NCBI GenBank assembly: GCA_016744475.1
Contig: JADGEH010000023.1
Coordinates: 1 to 56,039 of the forward strand
DNA from: Thiotrichales bacterium
GTDB taxonomy: Bacteria; Pseudomonadota; Gammaproteobacteria; Beggiatoales; Beggiatoaceae
Direction: 5' to 3'
DNA: 56,039 bases
This document shows positions 22,703 to 32,212 of the stretch, in pieces (positions within the stretch are counted from its first letter, which is position 1; the number at the start of each line of letters is the position of its first letter). The position numbers and the translations under genes are program-made. A model generated the notes under the pieces. It searched no databases and was not told the origin of the DNA. It worked only from the letters and a program-made list of their open reading frames with translations.

Positions 22703-24652
22703 TTAAGGCTTCTCGGTATCCATGTGAATGTCACCGACATCTTCATGTAAGGCCACCACTTCTTTTTCAGGTACGGTCGCCATTTCCATTTTGTAAGCCA
22801 AGAACCACATCATGAAGACACCGATGGCCCACCACAGCATTTGCCAAGCCCAAATAGAAGGAATGCCAAATATCCAAGTGCTGGAATCTTTGGGGCTACC
22901 AAAGATGTCATTACCGACCACTGCACCAGGGCCTATGGCGAACACAAACCAAGTAATGGTGATGATCCAAGCCACAGGTACCAGTTTTTTCTTCGCATCA
23001 GACAGGCTGGTATGTTCTTTCAAGAAGTTATGAAATGTCATACGATGTGCCCGTTGCTCTGGGTTTTGGGTCACAGCAGACACCAATATAGCCAGACCTA
23101 AATTAAAGAAAATCCCCCAACCTGCGGAATGAATCGTCCAAGGCCAACGACCCCAAGGCATAAACTGCGCACCAATGCTTTCAGTCAAGGTGACAGCGAT
23201 CAAACCTGCGATTAAGCCCACCACAATGCCAGGGCCTGTCAACCAAGGGAAGAAGCAGATAGCCAGCAGTGCAGGCCACATTTGGAAGCCATAAGCTACG
23301 GCAAGACCACCCAGCAATACCAAGGCATCGGTGGCGGTAGTAGCCACCACTAAAGCGGCCAAGACGATGATGACCACGCCTACGCGACCCCAGAATTTTT
23401 GTTGCGCATGACCTGCATTTGGCATGACGTAGCGTTTCAGCAAATCACGAGTCAACATACCGCCTGCGGTAGACATGTAAGCCGCACCTGTCGATTGCAT
23501 CGCCGCCAGTGCACACACTGACAATAGACCCGCTAACCAAGGGAAGGCTTCAGCCACTAAATAAATCAGTTGTGGCACTAACATACCTTGCTTACCGGCT
23601 GATTCCATCAAATCTTTGCCTTGCAAGCCTTTTTCCATCACGTTATTGACCACATCACCTTGAGCCGCCATTAAAGCGTGGTCGGCACCCAATAAATGCG
23701 CACCTAAGCCTTGCATGGCAGTGAAAATGATGAGGATAAAACCAATCGCAAAAGCAGAAGCCCATACTTGTTGGGGTGCAAAAGGTTTAGGACTGGCGTT
23801 GGAGAAAGCCCACATTGAAAAAGCAGGGGCAGATTGAATACCCATTAAAGCGAACATGTAGGTCAGAATCATGATACCTGTCCAAGCACCGCCTTCGGCT
23901 TTAGTGCCATCTGCGACAAATTGAATCACTCCCGGAATCGCAATGTAATGGCTGTAGCCATCTGGGGTGAGTTTTGTATCATTCGCGGCTAAGGCGGCAA
24001 TCCCTGCATTGAGGTTGCTCCATCCACCGACATAATAAATGGCAATAAAGCCCAGGATAATGATCCCCACCGCCAGCAAAATAGCTTGCATGGTGTCCAC
24101 ATAAGCGACCGCTCGTAAACCACCGGAAGCCACATAAATAATCACTACCGCAGACAGTAACCACATGCCCACTTCGACCCCTAACATGCCGTCAGTCAGA
24201 ACATTGAATAAAAAGCCTGAAGCGCGTAATTGCACGCCCAAATAAGGCACAGAAAAGACTAGGGCTACGACAACGACCAAGAAACGGATGGCATCTGATT
24301 TAAAGTATTCCGCCAGCATTTCCCCCGGTGTGACAAAGCCAAAGCGTTTGCCGATCATCCATTGGCGCTTGAGTAAAATAACCCCTGTAAAAGGGATAGT
24401 GATGGCGTAAAAAGAAGCATACGCATACTGAAAACCATCACGGTAGATGAGTCCAGGATGTCCCATAAAGGTCCAGCCTGAAAAAGAAGTCGCCGTTGCA
24501 GCTAACACAAATACCCATAAGGAAATACTACGACCAGCGATAAAATAGTCACTGGCTGTTTTAGCCGATAGGGCACCTTTAATACCCCAGAAAATACAGT
24601 ACGACCAATACAGCGCGACAAATACAAACAGCCATATAATTTTTGGATCCAT
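22703..24652 (-). CDS. Sodium:solute symporter (SSS/PutP family)
   Basis: This 649-residue inner-membrane protein has about 13 hydrophobic helices. The SSS-family regions DYFIAGRSI, LAATATSFSGWTFMGHPG, GGLRAVAYVDTMQAILL and the long C-terminal helices are visible. It would couple Na+ entry to uptake of a small solute; the substrate cannot be read from sequence. AGGAGGAGG precedes the ATG. A glucokinase gene lies upstream in the same orientation (182-base gap), which hints at a sugar or related substrate. PutP-like acetate, proline or pantothenate substrates are equally possible. Confidence 0.9.
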   Translation of the reverse strand: MDPKIIWLFVFVALYWSYCIFWGIKGALSAKTASDYFIAGRSISLWVFVLAATATSFSGWTFMGHPGLIYRDGFQYAYASFYAITIPFTGVILLKRQWMIGKRFGFVTPGEMLAEYFKSDAIRFLVVVVALVFSVPYLGVQLRASGFLFNVLTDGMLGVEVGMWLLSAVVIIYVASGGLRAVAYVDTMQAILLAVGIIILGFIAIYYVGGWSNLNAGIAALAANDTKLTPDGYSHYIAIPGVIQFVADGTKAEGGAWTGIMILTYMFALMGIQSAPAFSMWAFSNASPKPFAPQQVWASAFAIGFILIIFTAMQGLGAHLLGADHALMAAQGDVVNNVMEKGLQGKDLMESAGKQGMLVPQLIYLVAEAFPWLAGLLSVCALAAMQSTGAAYMSTAGGMLTRDLLKRYVMPNAGHAQQKFWGRVGVVIIVLAALVVATTATDALVLLGGLAVAYGFQMWPALLAICFFPWLTGPGIVVGLIAGLIAVTLTESIGAQFMPWGRWPWTIHSAGWGIFFNLGLAILVSAVTQNPEQRAHRMTFHNFLKEHTSLSDAKKKLVPVAWIITITWFVFAIGPGAVVGNDIFGSPKDSSTWIFGIPSIWAWQMLWWAIGVFMMWFLAYKMEMATVPEKEVVALHEDVGDIHMDTEKP

Positions 24653-24834
24653 AAGGATGCCTCCTCCTGATGCTTAGTAGAATAACAACGTTATAGTTAG
24701 ATATTTATTGTGTTGTTAGGTCTTAAATGCTCAAAAGCTATCTTCAGCTTTGCCCAATAAGACATTCAGCCTCCCATCAACACAATAGCTTGTTAGCATA
24801 CAACAGAAAAATACAACTCGCACCAGGGGATTTG

Positions 24835-25803
24835 TTATGCAGGATACAATTTATTTTGTTGCTGTAATAATCCGTACAAGGCACCACCCCATAATCCCAT
24901 AAAATCACTTTGATTCAATATGACCGGAATGCTTTTAAGAATGGAGCTTTTCGCACTGGAATGAATAAACGCTGCCCGAAAACTGTCATTACTGACTAAG
25001 AAAGGACTATTTAAAGCCACACCGCCCGTGATGTACAGCGTGTTGCACGTATCTAACAAACTCAGCACGTAATTACGGCAACTTCGAGCATACAAACGTG
25101 CAAAATAATGCGCGGTCTTTGAGTCAGGCAGAATATGTTGAGGAATGTCTTCAGGTGCAATGATGTCGCCGGTTAAAAATTCATGCAGTAATAACAAACC
25201 AGAACCCGAAACAATTTGATCATTCACCGCATAATCTTGCTGCAAAGCTTTTTTAGTCGTAACAAATTGCTGGTAATCCATTTCAGTGACATCAAACGCA
25301 AAAGCCGCATGACCCGCTTCAGAAGGGATGACTTGATAACGTCCGTCCACCACCTGCAAAGCCGCATGGCCTAAACCCGTTCCTGCGCCCACCACACAAA
25401 AACCCTGCGTGGCAGAGCGGCTGCCGGGTTTAATCAGCAAAGTATTCATTTGCGGACTTAAACAAGCGAAGGCTTGAGCCACAAAATCATTAATCAAAAA
25501 GCATTCACCCGGCATATTCCGCAACTGGTTTACATCAGCTTCTTTCCAAGCCACATTTGCCAACAAAGCATAGCGATTATTTTCCACAGGCCCAGGCACA
25601 CCCAGCACCATGCTGACATCATCAGAATCTTGCACAGGACATTGCTGAAGACAGTGATCCATTAAGGCTTGAAAAGAATCAAAAGCCGAAGTCCTCACCT
25701 TGACTGGATGCGCACTTAACATCTGCAAGGATTCCACCGCATCGCCTGCAAAGATAGCGGCACGGCTATAAGTGCCACCAATATCAATACTCAATATCTT
25801 CAT
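24835..25803 (-). CDS. glk: Glucokinase
   Basis: It phosphorylates glucose with ATP to glucose 6-phosphate. The 322 residues match the bacterial Glk family: phosphate-1 motif SIDIGGTYSRAAIF, NDFVAQAFA, ATP-binding GAGTGLGHA, EAGHAAFAF, and GSGLLLLHEFL. LYITGGVALN near the C-terminus completes the fold. It has no ROK zinc motif. It lies between the Smr gene and the symporter in one minus-strand run. Confidence 0.92.
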   Translation of the reverse strand: MKILSIDIGGTYSRAAIFAGDAVESLQMLSAHPVKVRTSAFDSFQALMDHCLQQCPVQDSDDVSMVLGVPGPVENNRYALLANVAWKEADVNQLRNMPGECFLINDFVAQAFACLSPQMNTLLIKPGSRSATQGFCVVGAGTGLGHAALQVVDGRYQVIPSEAGHAAFAFDVTEMDYQQFVTTKKALQQDYAVNDQIVSGSGLLLLHEFLTGDIIAPEDIPQHILPDSKTAHYFARLYARSCRNYVLSLLDTCNTLYITGGVALNSPFLVSNDSFRAAFIHSSAKSSILKSIPVILNQSDFMGLWGGALYGLLQQQNKLYPA

Positions 25804-25853
25804 TTTGCATCCCTAGTCAAACATCAGCTTCTCAGTCACGTTACGCAATGGTC

Positions 25854-26390
25854 TTAACTTTGGCGTTTCAACAAAACATACACGGCACCCGTGCCGCCAT
25901 CAAAGGTTCGCGCAGACGAAAACGCCAGCACATGATCGTGCTGGCGTAACCAACTATTGACTTTATGTTTAAGCACCGGCTGCTTGTCCTTAGAACCATA
26001 GCCTTTGCCGTGAATAATTCGCGCACAATGAATGCCTTGATAACGACATTCTCGTAAAAAGGCAGACACTTCCTGACGCGCTTCCATCGCCGTAAAACCA
26101 TGTAAATCTAATTCTGCATCAATGCTATATTGCCCGCGCCGCAGCTTACGCAATACACCGTGCTGCACCCCCGGTTTCAGATAAACCAACTCCTCACCCG
26201 TCTCAAATTCAGCGGCATCCAGAGGATGCACCAACATATCATCCAGCACTTGCATATCATCCAAATGCCGTTGCCTAGGCACGGGTTTAACCGCTTTCAT
26301 TGGCGGTGCTACCTTATCCTGTGGTAAAGGCGCAACATCGCTCATGATTTGGCGGAACAAGTCCTTATCATCATCAGAGTTTTTTTTCAT
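25854..26390 (-). CDS. Smr-domain protein (SmrB-like endonuclease)
   Basis: The C-terminal Smr domain (about 88-178) shows DLHGFTAMEARQEVSAFLREC and RIIHGKGYGSKDKQPVLKHKV, ending FDGGTGAVYVLLKR. E. coli SmrB with this fold cleaves mRNA at collided ribosomes. The N-terminal 85 residues are linker-like. I chose ATG at 26390; the longer frame begins TTG at 26414 and adds 8 hydrophobic residues that family members lack. It starts 27 bases after the ccmA stop. Confidence 0.9.
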   Translation of the reverse strand: MKKNSDDDKDLFRQIMSDVAPLPQDKVAPPMKAVKPVPRQRHLDDMQVLDDMLVHPLDAAEFETGEELVYLKPGVQHGVLRKLRRGQYSIDAELDLHGFTAMEARQEVSAFLRECRYQGIHCARIIHGKGYGSKDKQPVLKHKVNSWLRQHDHVLAFSSARTFDGGTGAVYVLLKRQS

Positions 26391-26417
26391 AATAAAGATT
26401 GAACAGATTCTCAATGC

Positions 26418-27047
26418 TCATAACTCATCCAAGCGCACCCGCTGCAACTGCTCGCTACGTATAGGATGATGCGAAGTCAGCACCGCAATGCCGCCTTGTT
26501 CAGCATGGGTGTGTAACAACTGCTCCACCAATTCAATGCCTGCTTTATCGAGAGACGTAAAAGGCTCATCCAAAATCCACACACTCGTTTTATTCAACAG
26601 CAAACGTGCCAAACCCACACGGCGGCGCTGTCCCGCCGATAAAGTGCGTGCCGGAACATCCTCAAAACCGCGCAAACCGATTTTGCTCAACACCTCATCT
26701 AAATCCACATCCAAAGGCTGCGCACTAAAAGCCTGTGCGACGCGCAGGTTTTCCAATGGGGATAAATCCCCTTTCACACCATGAAAATGCCCGACATAAT
26801 TAAGTTCAGCGTGATATTCGCTGCGCACCTGTTCAATGTTTTCACCGTTCCAGCGAATCTCACCCGTTTCAGGCAAAGCCAAGCCACACAAAATACGCAG
26901 CAAGCTGGTTTTCCCGCTGCCATTGTGCCCTTCAATCTGCAATAAACCCCCTGTTTTGAGATCAACATTAAACCCTTCAAACAGCAGGCGATCATCACGA
27001 ATACAACTTAAATCGTGAGTGCTTAAGCGTGATGGAGCATTTATCAT
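26418..27047 (-). CDS. ccmA: Heme exporter ATP-binding protein CcmA
   Basis: This is the ATPase of the CcmABC complex in cytochrome c maturation system I. The 209 residues show Walker A GHNGSGKT (40-47), signature LSAGQRRRVGLARLLL (136-151) and Walker B WILDEPF (157-163). Short length and LQIEGHNGSGKTSLLRIL-type context are CcmA-like. The usual ccmBCDEFGH genes do not follow; an Smr gene does. They must be elsewhere if system I operates. Confidence 0.88.
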   Translation of the reverse strand: MINAPSRLSTHDLSCIRDDRLLFEGFNVDLKTGGLLQIEGHNGSGKTSLLRILCGLALPETGEIRWNGENIEQVRSEYHAELNYVGHFHGVKGDLSPLENLRVAQAFSAQPLDVDLDEVLSKIGLRGFEDVPARTLSAGQRRRVGLARLLLNKTSVWILDEPFTSLDKAGIELVEQLLHTHAEQGGIAVLTSHHPIRSEQLQRVRLDEL

Positions 27048-27056
27048 AAATTGGCC

Positions 27057-27710
27057 TTAACGAGGAACACGGCTAGGATCAACCGCAATTTTCAACTCCA
27101 CGCGACGGTTTTGCGCTTTGCCTGCGGCATTAGCATTGGAAGCCACTGGACGCGCTTCCCCGTAACCCATCGAACGTAAGCTGGAAATATTCAGATTTTT
27201 ACGGCGCAAATACAACTCAATCGCCGAAGCCCGTTGCTCAGATAATTGCTGATTATAAGCATCACTGCCGTCGCTATCGGTATGACCTTCCAAGGTCACC
27301 ATATTTTCTGGATATTTTGCAAAAACAGTAGCCAGTTGCTCTAACTTCATCGCTTCGCTGGGTTTCACAGCGGCTTTATTAGAATCAAACAACAGTCGCA
27401 AAGTGGCATCAATGGTTTGAGTTTGTTCGTCATAGTTCACATTTTCCACACCTGGCACACGCTGCAATTCATCCTGTTGCTGACCTAAACGTTTACCAAT
27501 GATGCCACCCAAAGCACCACCGACCACCACACCAATCGCCGCATCACGGGTGCGATTATCACTGCCCGTCGCACCGCCGAGCACACTGCCCAATACGCCA
27601 CCTAGCACTGCTCCCGAACCGCCACCAATCGCTGTACCGCGTTGTTCACCCGTGGTCAAACAACCGCCGAGTAAACTGCCCATCAATACAATAAATATGA
27701 GTTTTTGCAT
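27057..27710 (-). CDS. OmpA-family lipoprotein with glycine-zipper region
   Basis: The 217 residues begin with a lipoprotein signal (lipobox LLGGC, Cys17). A glycine-zipper segment follows (about 28-75; GGGSGAVLGGVLG, GGALGGIIGKRLG), then an OmpA/MotB peptidoglycan-binding domain (about 105-210; LEGHTDSDGSDAYNQQLSEQRA, SMGYGEARPV, NRRVELKI). It probably anchors the outer membrane to peptidoglycan. AAGGA precedes the ATG; ccmA follows 9 bases downstream, probably by chance of operon organisation. Confidence 0.93.
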   Translation of the reverse strand: MQKLIFIVLMGSLLGGCLTTGEQRGTAIGGGSGAVLGGVLGSVLGGATGSDNRTRDAAIGVVVGGALGGIIGKRLGQQQDELQRVPGVENVNYDEQTQTIDATLRLLFDSNKAAVKPSEAMKLEQLATVFAKYPENMVTLEGHTDSDGSDAYNQQLSEQRASAIELYLRRKNLNISSLRSMGYGEARPVASNANAAGKAQNRRVELKIAVDPSRVPR

Positions 27711-27932
27711 AAAGAATGTCCTTATTAAGGTGGTTCAAATTAACTGAGAATATAGAGTCTATCGTAAAAGCCAGTGTGAGATAACAGGGCTTAAAGTCGC
27801 ATGACTTCTGAATTTAAGCGGTCAACCATCCCTTCTTCAAGAAGGATAGGGGGAAGGAAGCAAAAGCATTCATTCCTTAACAAAAAACTAAAGATGTCGC
27901 TCGTAGCTTCTTACCCCAGTGCCCTAAAGTGA

Positions 27933-28124
27933 AGCCCCAAAGGGGCGTAATATCTATAGCCTAGGGCAACGCCCTAGGTTAAACGGATAGAAGAGATTCA
28001 GCCCTGAAAGGGCGACATAAAATGCCATGCCGCCTTTTATTGCGCCCTTTCAGGGCTGGGTCGGTATCATCGACTGAACCCAGAGCGCTGCTCTGGGCTA
28101 TAGGGATGTTGCCCCGTTGGGGCT
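27933..28124. repeat. Compound nested palindrome (A-B-A / A'-B'-A'), copy 2
   Basis: The same architecture as 12929-13128 is seen: GCCCCAAAGGGGC (27933), AGCCTAGGGCAACGCCCTAGG (27959), AGCCCTGAAAGGGCG (28000), then the mirrored CGCCCTTTCAGGGCT (28043), CCCAGAGCGCTGCTCTGGG (28079) and GCCCCGTTGGGGC (28111). Units differ in sequence from copy 1 while keeping self-complementarity. It lies between miaB (stop 28157) and the OmpA lipoprotein promoter. Confidence 0.85.
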
Positions 28125-28156
28125 AAAAATCCTTCACTTAAATAGCCGTGAGCCTC

Positions 28157-29488
28157 CTACCCCGCTCCCCTAAGTTTGCCGCGTAAAGAATTCGGTAAGG
28201 CTTCCGTGATCTCAACGTCTACAAATTGTCCTATCAAATCACGGGTGGCATCAAAATTCACCACTCGGTTATTTTCCGTGCGTCCCGCCATTTGCAGAGG
28301 ATTTTTCTTGGAGGGTTGTTCGACTAGAATTTTTTGCACACTGCCCACCATACTTTGAGAAATCGCCGCGCTCATCGCATTAATGCGGGCTTGCAGTTGA
28401 GCTAAACGGGCTTTTTTCTCGCTCATCGGCACATCATCATCCACGCTTGCAGCAGGAGTGCCAGGACGAGGGCTGTAAACAAAGCTAAACGAATGATCAA
28501 AACCGATGTCTTCAATTAACTGAATCGTCGCTTGAAAATCCCCTGCGGTTTCTCCAGGAAAACCGATAATGAAATCAGACGACAAGCTCAAATGCGGGCG
28601 AATCTCTCGCAAACGACGGATTTTTTGTTTGTATTCCACAGCGGTATGCCCGCGTTTCATTTGCATTAAAATACGATCTGAACCGCTTTGTACGGGTAAA
28701 TGCAAATGACTCACAAGCTCAGGAATCTCCGCATAGGCTTGAATTAATGCATCCGTGAATTCAACCGGATGCGAAGTGGTGTAACGAATACGCTCAATGC
28801 CATCAATGGCGGCGACATAATGCAGCAATAAAGCGAGATCAGCCGTGTCTCCATCATTCATTTCACCGCGATACGCATTGACATTTTGCCCCAACAAATT
28901 CACTTCTCGCACACCTTGCGCCGCCAGCGCTGCCACTTCTGCTAACACATCATCAAACGGGCGGCTGATTTCTTCTCCACGGGTGTAAGGCACCACGCAA
29001 AAAGTGCAGTATTTGCTGCAACCTTCCATGATAGACACAAACGCCGTCACGCCATCGGCACGCGGTTCGGGCAGAGCATCAAACTTTTCAATTTCAGGAA
29101 AAGACACATCGATCACGGGTTTATGCTGGGTGCGTGCATCGCGCAACATCTGCGGCAAACGGTGCAGCGTTTGCGGGCCAAACACCAGATCAACAAAGGG
29201 GGCGCGAGTACGAATGGCAGCACCTTCTTGGCTGGCGACGCAACCGCCCACGCCAATAATGACGTCTGGGCGCTGCTGTTTGAGAGGTCGCCATTGGCCT
29301 AATTGAGAAAAGACTTTTTCTTGGGCTTTTTCTCGCACCGAGCACGTATTCAGCAGCAATACGTCCGCCTCTTCTGGGTGCTGGGTGAGTTCTAATTGAT
29401 GCGACAGCGCTAATGCCTGCGCGATTTTGTCAGAATCATAATCATTCATCTGACATCCAAACGTTTTAATATGAAGCTTGCCTGCCAT
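28157..29488 (-). CDS. miaB: tRNA-2-methylthio-N6-dimethylallyladenosine synthase MiaB
   Basis: This radical-SAM methylthiotransferase modifies A37 of tRNAs. The 443 residues carry the N-terminal cluster cysteines 12, 49 and 83 (TFGCQMN, LLNTCSV, GVGGCVA). The radical-SAM motif Cys157-x3-Cys161-x2-Cys164 is in [19 protein letters not shown]-terminal TRAM domain (about 375-440) is present. All expected residues are there. The usual ybeZ/ybeY genes are not adjacent. Confidence 0.97.
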   Translation of the reverse strand: MAGKLHIKTFGCQMNDYDSDKIAQALALSHQLELTQHPEEADVLLLNTCSVREKAQEKVFSQLGQWRPLKQQRPDVIIGVGGCVASQEGAAIRTRAPFVDLVFGPQTLHRLPQMLRDARTQHKPVIDVSFPEIEKFDALPEPRADGVTAFVSIMEGCSKYCTFCVVPYTRGEEISRPFDDVLAEVAALAAQGVREVNLLGQNVNAYRGEMNDGDTADLALLLHYVAAIDGIERIRYTTSHPVEFTDALIQAYAEIPELVSHLHLPVQSGSDRILMQMKRGHTAVEYKQKIRRLREIRPHLSLSSDFIIGFPGETAGDFQATIQLIEDIGFDHSFSFVYSPRPGTPAASVDDDVPMSEKKARLAQLQARINAMSAAISQSMVGSVQKILVEQPSKKNPLQMAGRTENNRVVNFDATRDLIGQFVDVEITEALPNSLRGKLRGAG

Positions 29489-29591
29489 CGTGCTTAAAAT
29501 CTCTAGTCATCATGCGGAAAAAATGGATATATCCTGTAAAACAGGTGGTTTAAATCGGGATAAGTTTAATGCAATACGTCACGGTGCGGGT

Positions 29592-31025
29592 CTAAATATG
29601 CCAAGCATGAACGGGCAGTCCGCTGTGCTGGTTAAACGCATAAGCCGCTGTCAGCGCGGACATATCGGCTCCATGCTGCTGCACAAAATGCCGTTGCCAA
29701 ACCGCGCCGTTTTGCCCGTTGTGCAGGCGTGCGGCAATAATAGCCAGATAATATTGAATATCATCTGCATCTAGTTCTAATAGCTGCAAACCACGCTCTG
29801 CGGCAGGCAATAATTGCTGCTCCCACAGTTGTTGCAGCGTATATTTTTGACCCTCTAACCAGGTAATGCGTGCGGACAAACCAAACCGTGCAGCTTGATA
29901 AAAATTATCTCGGACTTGCGCAAAACGCAGACCAAGATGAGCGGCGGGCGGCGTGTCAGAAAAACGCCGCGCCAGCCCCAGAAACACGGCTGTATTGGCG
30001 ATCACATCAATCACGCTAGGTCCGCTGGACATCACGCGATGCTCAATGCGTAGGTGCGGTTGACCATTCTCGCTAAAGCCGACTAACGGACGATTCCAAC
30101 GCCACACGGTGCCATTATGCATCTGTAAATGCGCTAATTTTTCAATCGGCTGATCCAACATCGTCGGCAATAGCACAGGGTAATGCAGCATATTTTCGGT
30201 GAAACATTCCAGAATCGACTCATCAATATACGCGCTACCAAAACTCACGCGATGCAAAGGCCCTTGTGCAGCATCGGCATAACCGCCAAGTTCTACGGCT
30301 TGTTCAAATAAAGGAATACGGGTGTCTTCCCATAAAGATTTGCCAAACAAAAACGGACTATTCGCCCCCAATCCCACCATCGGAGCCGACAACAACAAAC
30401 AGGTGTTATACAAACGTTTGGCGAGATGAGGCGCGACTTGTAAATGAATTTGCACCGATGTTGTGGCGGCTTCTAGCATCACACTATGATGCTGCATCTG
30501 CAAATGTTCACGCCCCAAAATATCCAGCTTCAACGAGCGCCCCTCGCGTTGACGCAGGACTTGCTCATTCAGCGCGTAATAGCGCTGCAAAGACGACATA
30601 TTGCGTAGATGAAAATCTTCTTCGCAGGCGGTCGGCAAAGTGCCTATCATTAAAACTTGGCTATCTAATCGCGCCGCTTGTTGCTGGCAATGCTGCCACA
30701 AAGTAGCAAGTTCAACCTGTAATTGTCTAAGCGCTTGACCTTGTAAAACAAAGGGGCGCGTGTTGAGTTCAATATTAAATTGAGCCAGTTCTGGGACAAT
30801 TTGCGGGTGTTGCAAGCCTGCGAGAAAAGCTTTATTGATAGGGGCGGCTTGATGATGCTGATCGACGAGCCACGCTTCTAATTCCAATCCGCATACCCAG
30901 TTTTGGGTATCAAACGCCTCTTCTTGCAGCCATTCTTCAAGACACCGCGTTTCGGCTTTTAAGCGCTGATAAAAAGCGGCAAAATCATGCGCTTGAAACT
31001 GGCTGTCCGCGATCTCTTGCCCCAT
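29592..31025 (-). CDS. Glutamate-cysteine ligase family 2 (GCS2-like) protein
   Basis: The 477-residue protein matches the GCS2 carboxylate-amine ligase superfamily: CGLELEAWLVD (metal/glutamate-binding), PELAQFNIELNTRP, GTLPTACEEDF, and HLRIEHRVMSSGPSVIDVIAN. Related proteins make gamma-glutamylcysteine or other gamma-glutamyl amides. The true substrate is uncertain, since many GCS2 proteins coexist with a dedicated GshA. GAGGTGGGG precedes the ATG. xthA lies 15 bases upstream in the same strand. Confidence 0.85.
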   Translation of the reverse strand: MGQEIADSQFQAHDFAAFYQRLKAETRCLEEWLQEEAFDTQNWVCGLELEAWLVDQHHQAAPINKAFLAGLQHPQIVPELAQFNIELNTRPFVLQGQALRQLQVELATLWQHCQQQAARLDSQVLMIGTLPTACEEDFHLRNMSSLQRYYALNEQVLRQREGRSLKLDILGREHLQMQHHSVMLEAATTSVQIHLQVAPHLAKRLYNTCLLLSAPMVGLGANSPFLFGKSLWEDTRIPLFEQAVELGGYADAAQGPLHRVSFGSAYIDESILECFTENMLHYPVLLPTMLDQPIEKLAHLQMHNGTVWRWNRPLVGFSENGQPHLRIEHRVMSSGPSVIDVIANTAVFLGLARRFSDTPPAAHLGLRFAQVRDNFYQAARFGLSARITWLEGQKYTLQQLWEQQLLPAAERGLQLLELDADDIQYYLAIIAARLHNGQNGAVWQRHFVQQHGADMSALTAAYAFNQHSGLPVHAWHI

Positions 31026-31040
31026 GCTACCCCACCTCGT

Positions 31041-31856
31041 TTAAAGGTCTAATGCTGCCCAAATCGGGCAATGATCAGACGGTTTTTCCATGCCGCGTGC
31101 GACCTCATCAATGCCCGTGGTGCGGCATTGCGCCTGCACCGCAGCCGTGGTCAAGATCAAATCAATGCGCAGACCTCGGCGCGGCTCACGATCAAAGCCT
31201 TTGCTGCGGTAATCAAACCAACTGAATTGCTGGGTGTCATCGGGGTATTGCTGACGAAATGAATCGTGCAGTCCCCATTGCATTAAGCGCTCTAACCATT
31301 CACGTTCTTCAGGCAAAAAGCTGCATTTTCCGGTTCGCAACCAGCGTTTAGCGTTATCAGCCCCAATGCCTATATCGGCATCCAAGGGAGCCACATTCAT
31401 ATCGCCCATCACCACGAGTAAATCTTCAGGTTTAAATTGGCTGTTCAGAAACGCCTGTAAATCGGCATAAAACTGTTGTTTAGCCGGAAATTTTTCGGGA
31501 TGTTCGCGGCTCTCTCCCTGCGGAAAATAGCCATTCATCACATGCAAAACCCGCCCATCGGATAACGGGTATTGCCCCGTAATAAAACGTCGTTGTGCAG
31601 CGGGAGCATCGTTGGGAAAGCCTTTTTGTACGGCTTGCAATTCTTGTTTGGACAGCAACGCCACGCCGTAATGTCCTTTTTGCCCGTGATACGCCACCTT
31701 GTAACCCATGTTTTCAATCGCAGCGAGTGGAAATTCATTGTCATGCACCTTGGTTTCTTGCAAGCCAATAATAGCGGGTTGATGGGTGTTAATAACGGCT
31801 TGTAATTGCACTAAACGCGCTCTTATTCCATTAATATTAAAAGACATTATTTTCAT
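31041..31856 (-). CDS. xthA: Exodeoxyribonuclease III
   Basis: This is an AP endonuclease and 3'-5' exonuclease for base-excision repair. The 271 residues show [20 protein letters not shown] (metal-binding Glu), GDMNVAP, the Asp-rich [23 protein letters not shown] segment and the C-terminal SDHCPIWA with catalytic His. Length is normal. Confidence 0.96.
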   Translation of the reverse strand: MKIMSFNINGIRARLVQLQAVINTHQPAIIGLQETKVHDNEFPLAAIENMGYKVAYHGQKGHYGVALLSKQELQAVQKGFPNDAPAAQRRFITGQYPLSDGRVLHVMNGYFPQGESREHPEKFPAKQQFYADLQAFLNSQFKPEDLLVVMGDMNVAPLDADIGIGADNAKRWLRTGKCSFLPEEREWLERLMQWGLHDSFRQQYPDDTQQFSWFDYRSKGFDREPRRGLRIDLILTTAAVQAQCRTTGIDEVARGMEKPSDHCPIWAALDL

Positions 31857-31896
31857 ATACAGTTCTCGTTTGAGTTCAATAAAATGAACACTAGCG

Positions 31897-31911
31897 CTTC
31901 GTATAGGCTCT
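31897..31911 (+). repeat. Solo end of the TTCGTATAGGCTCT element
   Basis: CTTCGTATAGGCTCT matches the right arm of the 56-bp element at 1415-1470; no complementary arm is present within 100 bases. Confidence 0.5.
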
Positions 31912-31931
31912 CATTCTTTGGGTGATATTTC

Positions 31932-32005
31932 TCACCACGGAGGCACGGAGAACACAGAGAAAAACCTTTAAAATACAACTCAGTGCCCTCTGTGTCTCCG
32001 TGGTA
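31932..32005. repeat. CCACGGAGGCAC...TCTCCGTGG inverted repeat
   Basis: CCACGGAGGCACGGAGAACACAG and CTCTGTGTCTCCGTGG are imperfectly complementary around an AT-rich loop. This type of hairpin is widespread in repeat-rich bacterial genomes. With the next hairpin it fills the xthA-kinase gap (31857-32212). Confidence 0.7.
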
Positions 32006-32042
32006 AACATTCATCCTAAAAGTTAAGTTTAACAAAGCACTA

Positions 32043-32118
32043 GCGGCACGAAAGACACAAGCAGCACAAACGGTCTAAAACGCGGGTGCCATTTGTGTCT
32101 TTTGCGCCTTTTGTGTTG
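32043..32118. repeat. GCACGAAAGACACAA...TTGTGTCTTTTGCGCC inverted repeat
   Basis: Complementary arms GGCACGAAAGACACAA and TTTGTGTCTTTTGCGCC form a second hairpin downstream of the sensor-kinase gene. It may also terminate transcription. Confidence 0.6.
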
Positions 32119-32212
32119 TTTTTTATCGTTGGCTAGATTCACTAAAATCGGGCAGAAAATATTGGATGCTGACTGAGGAATGAGAATTCAGGTATGGAGC
32201 AATGGCAATGCA

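Noticed and set aside
31853..32035. 60-residue minus-strand frame downstream of xthA
   Set aside because: It lies wholly in inverted repeats of the CCACGGAGGCAC type and has no coding character.
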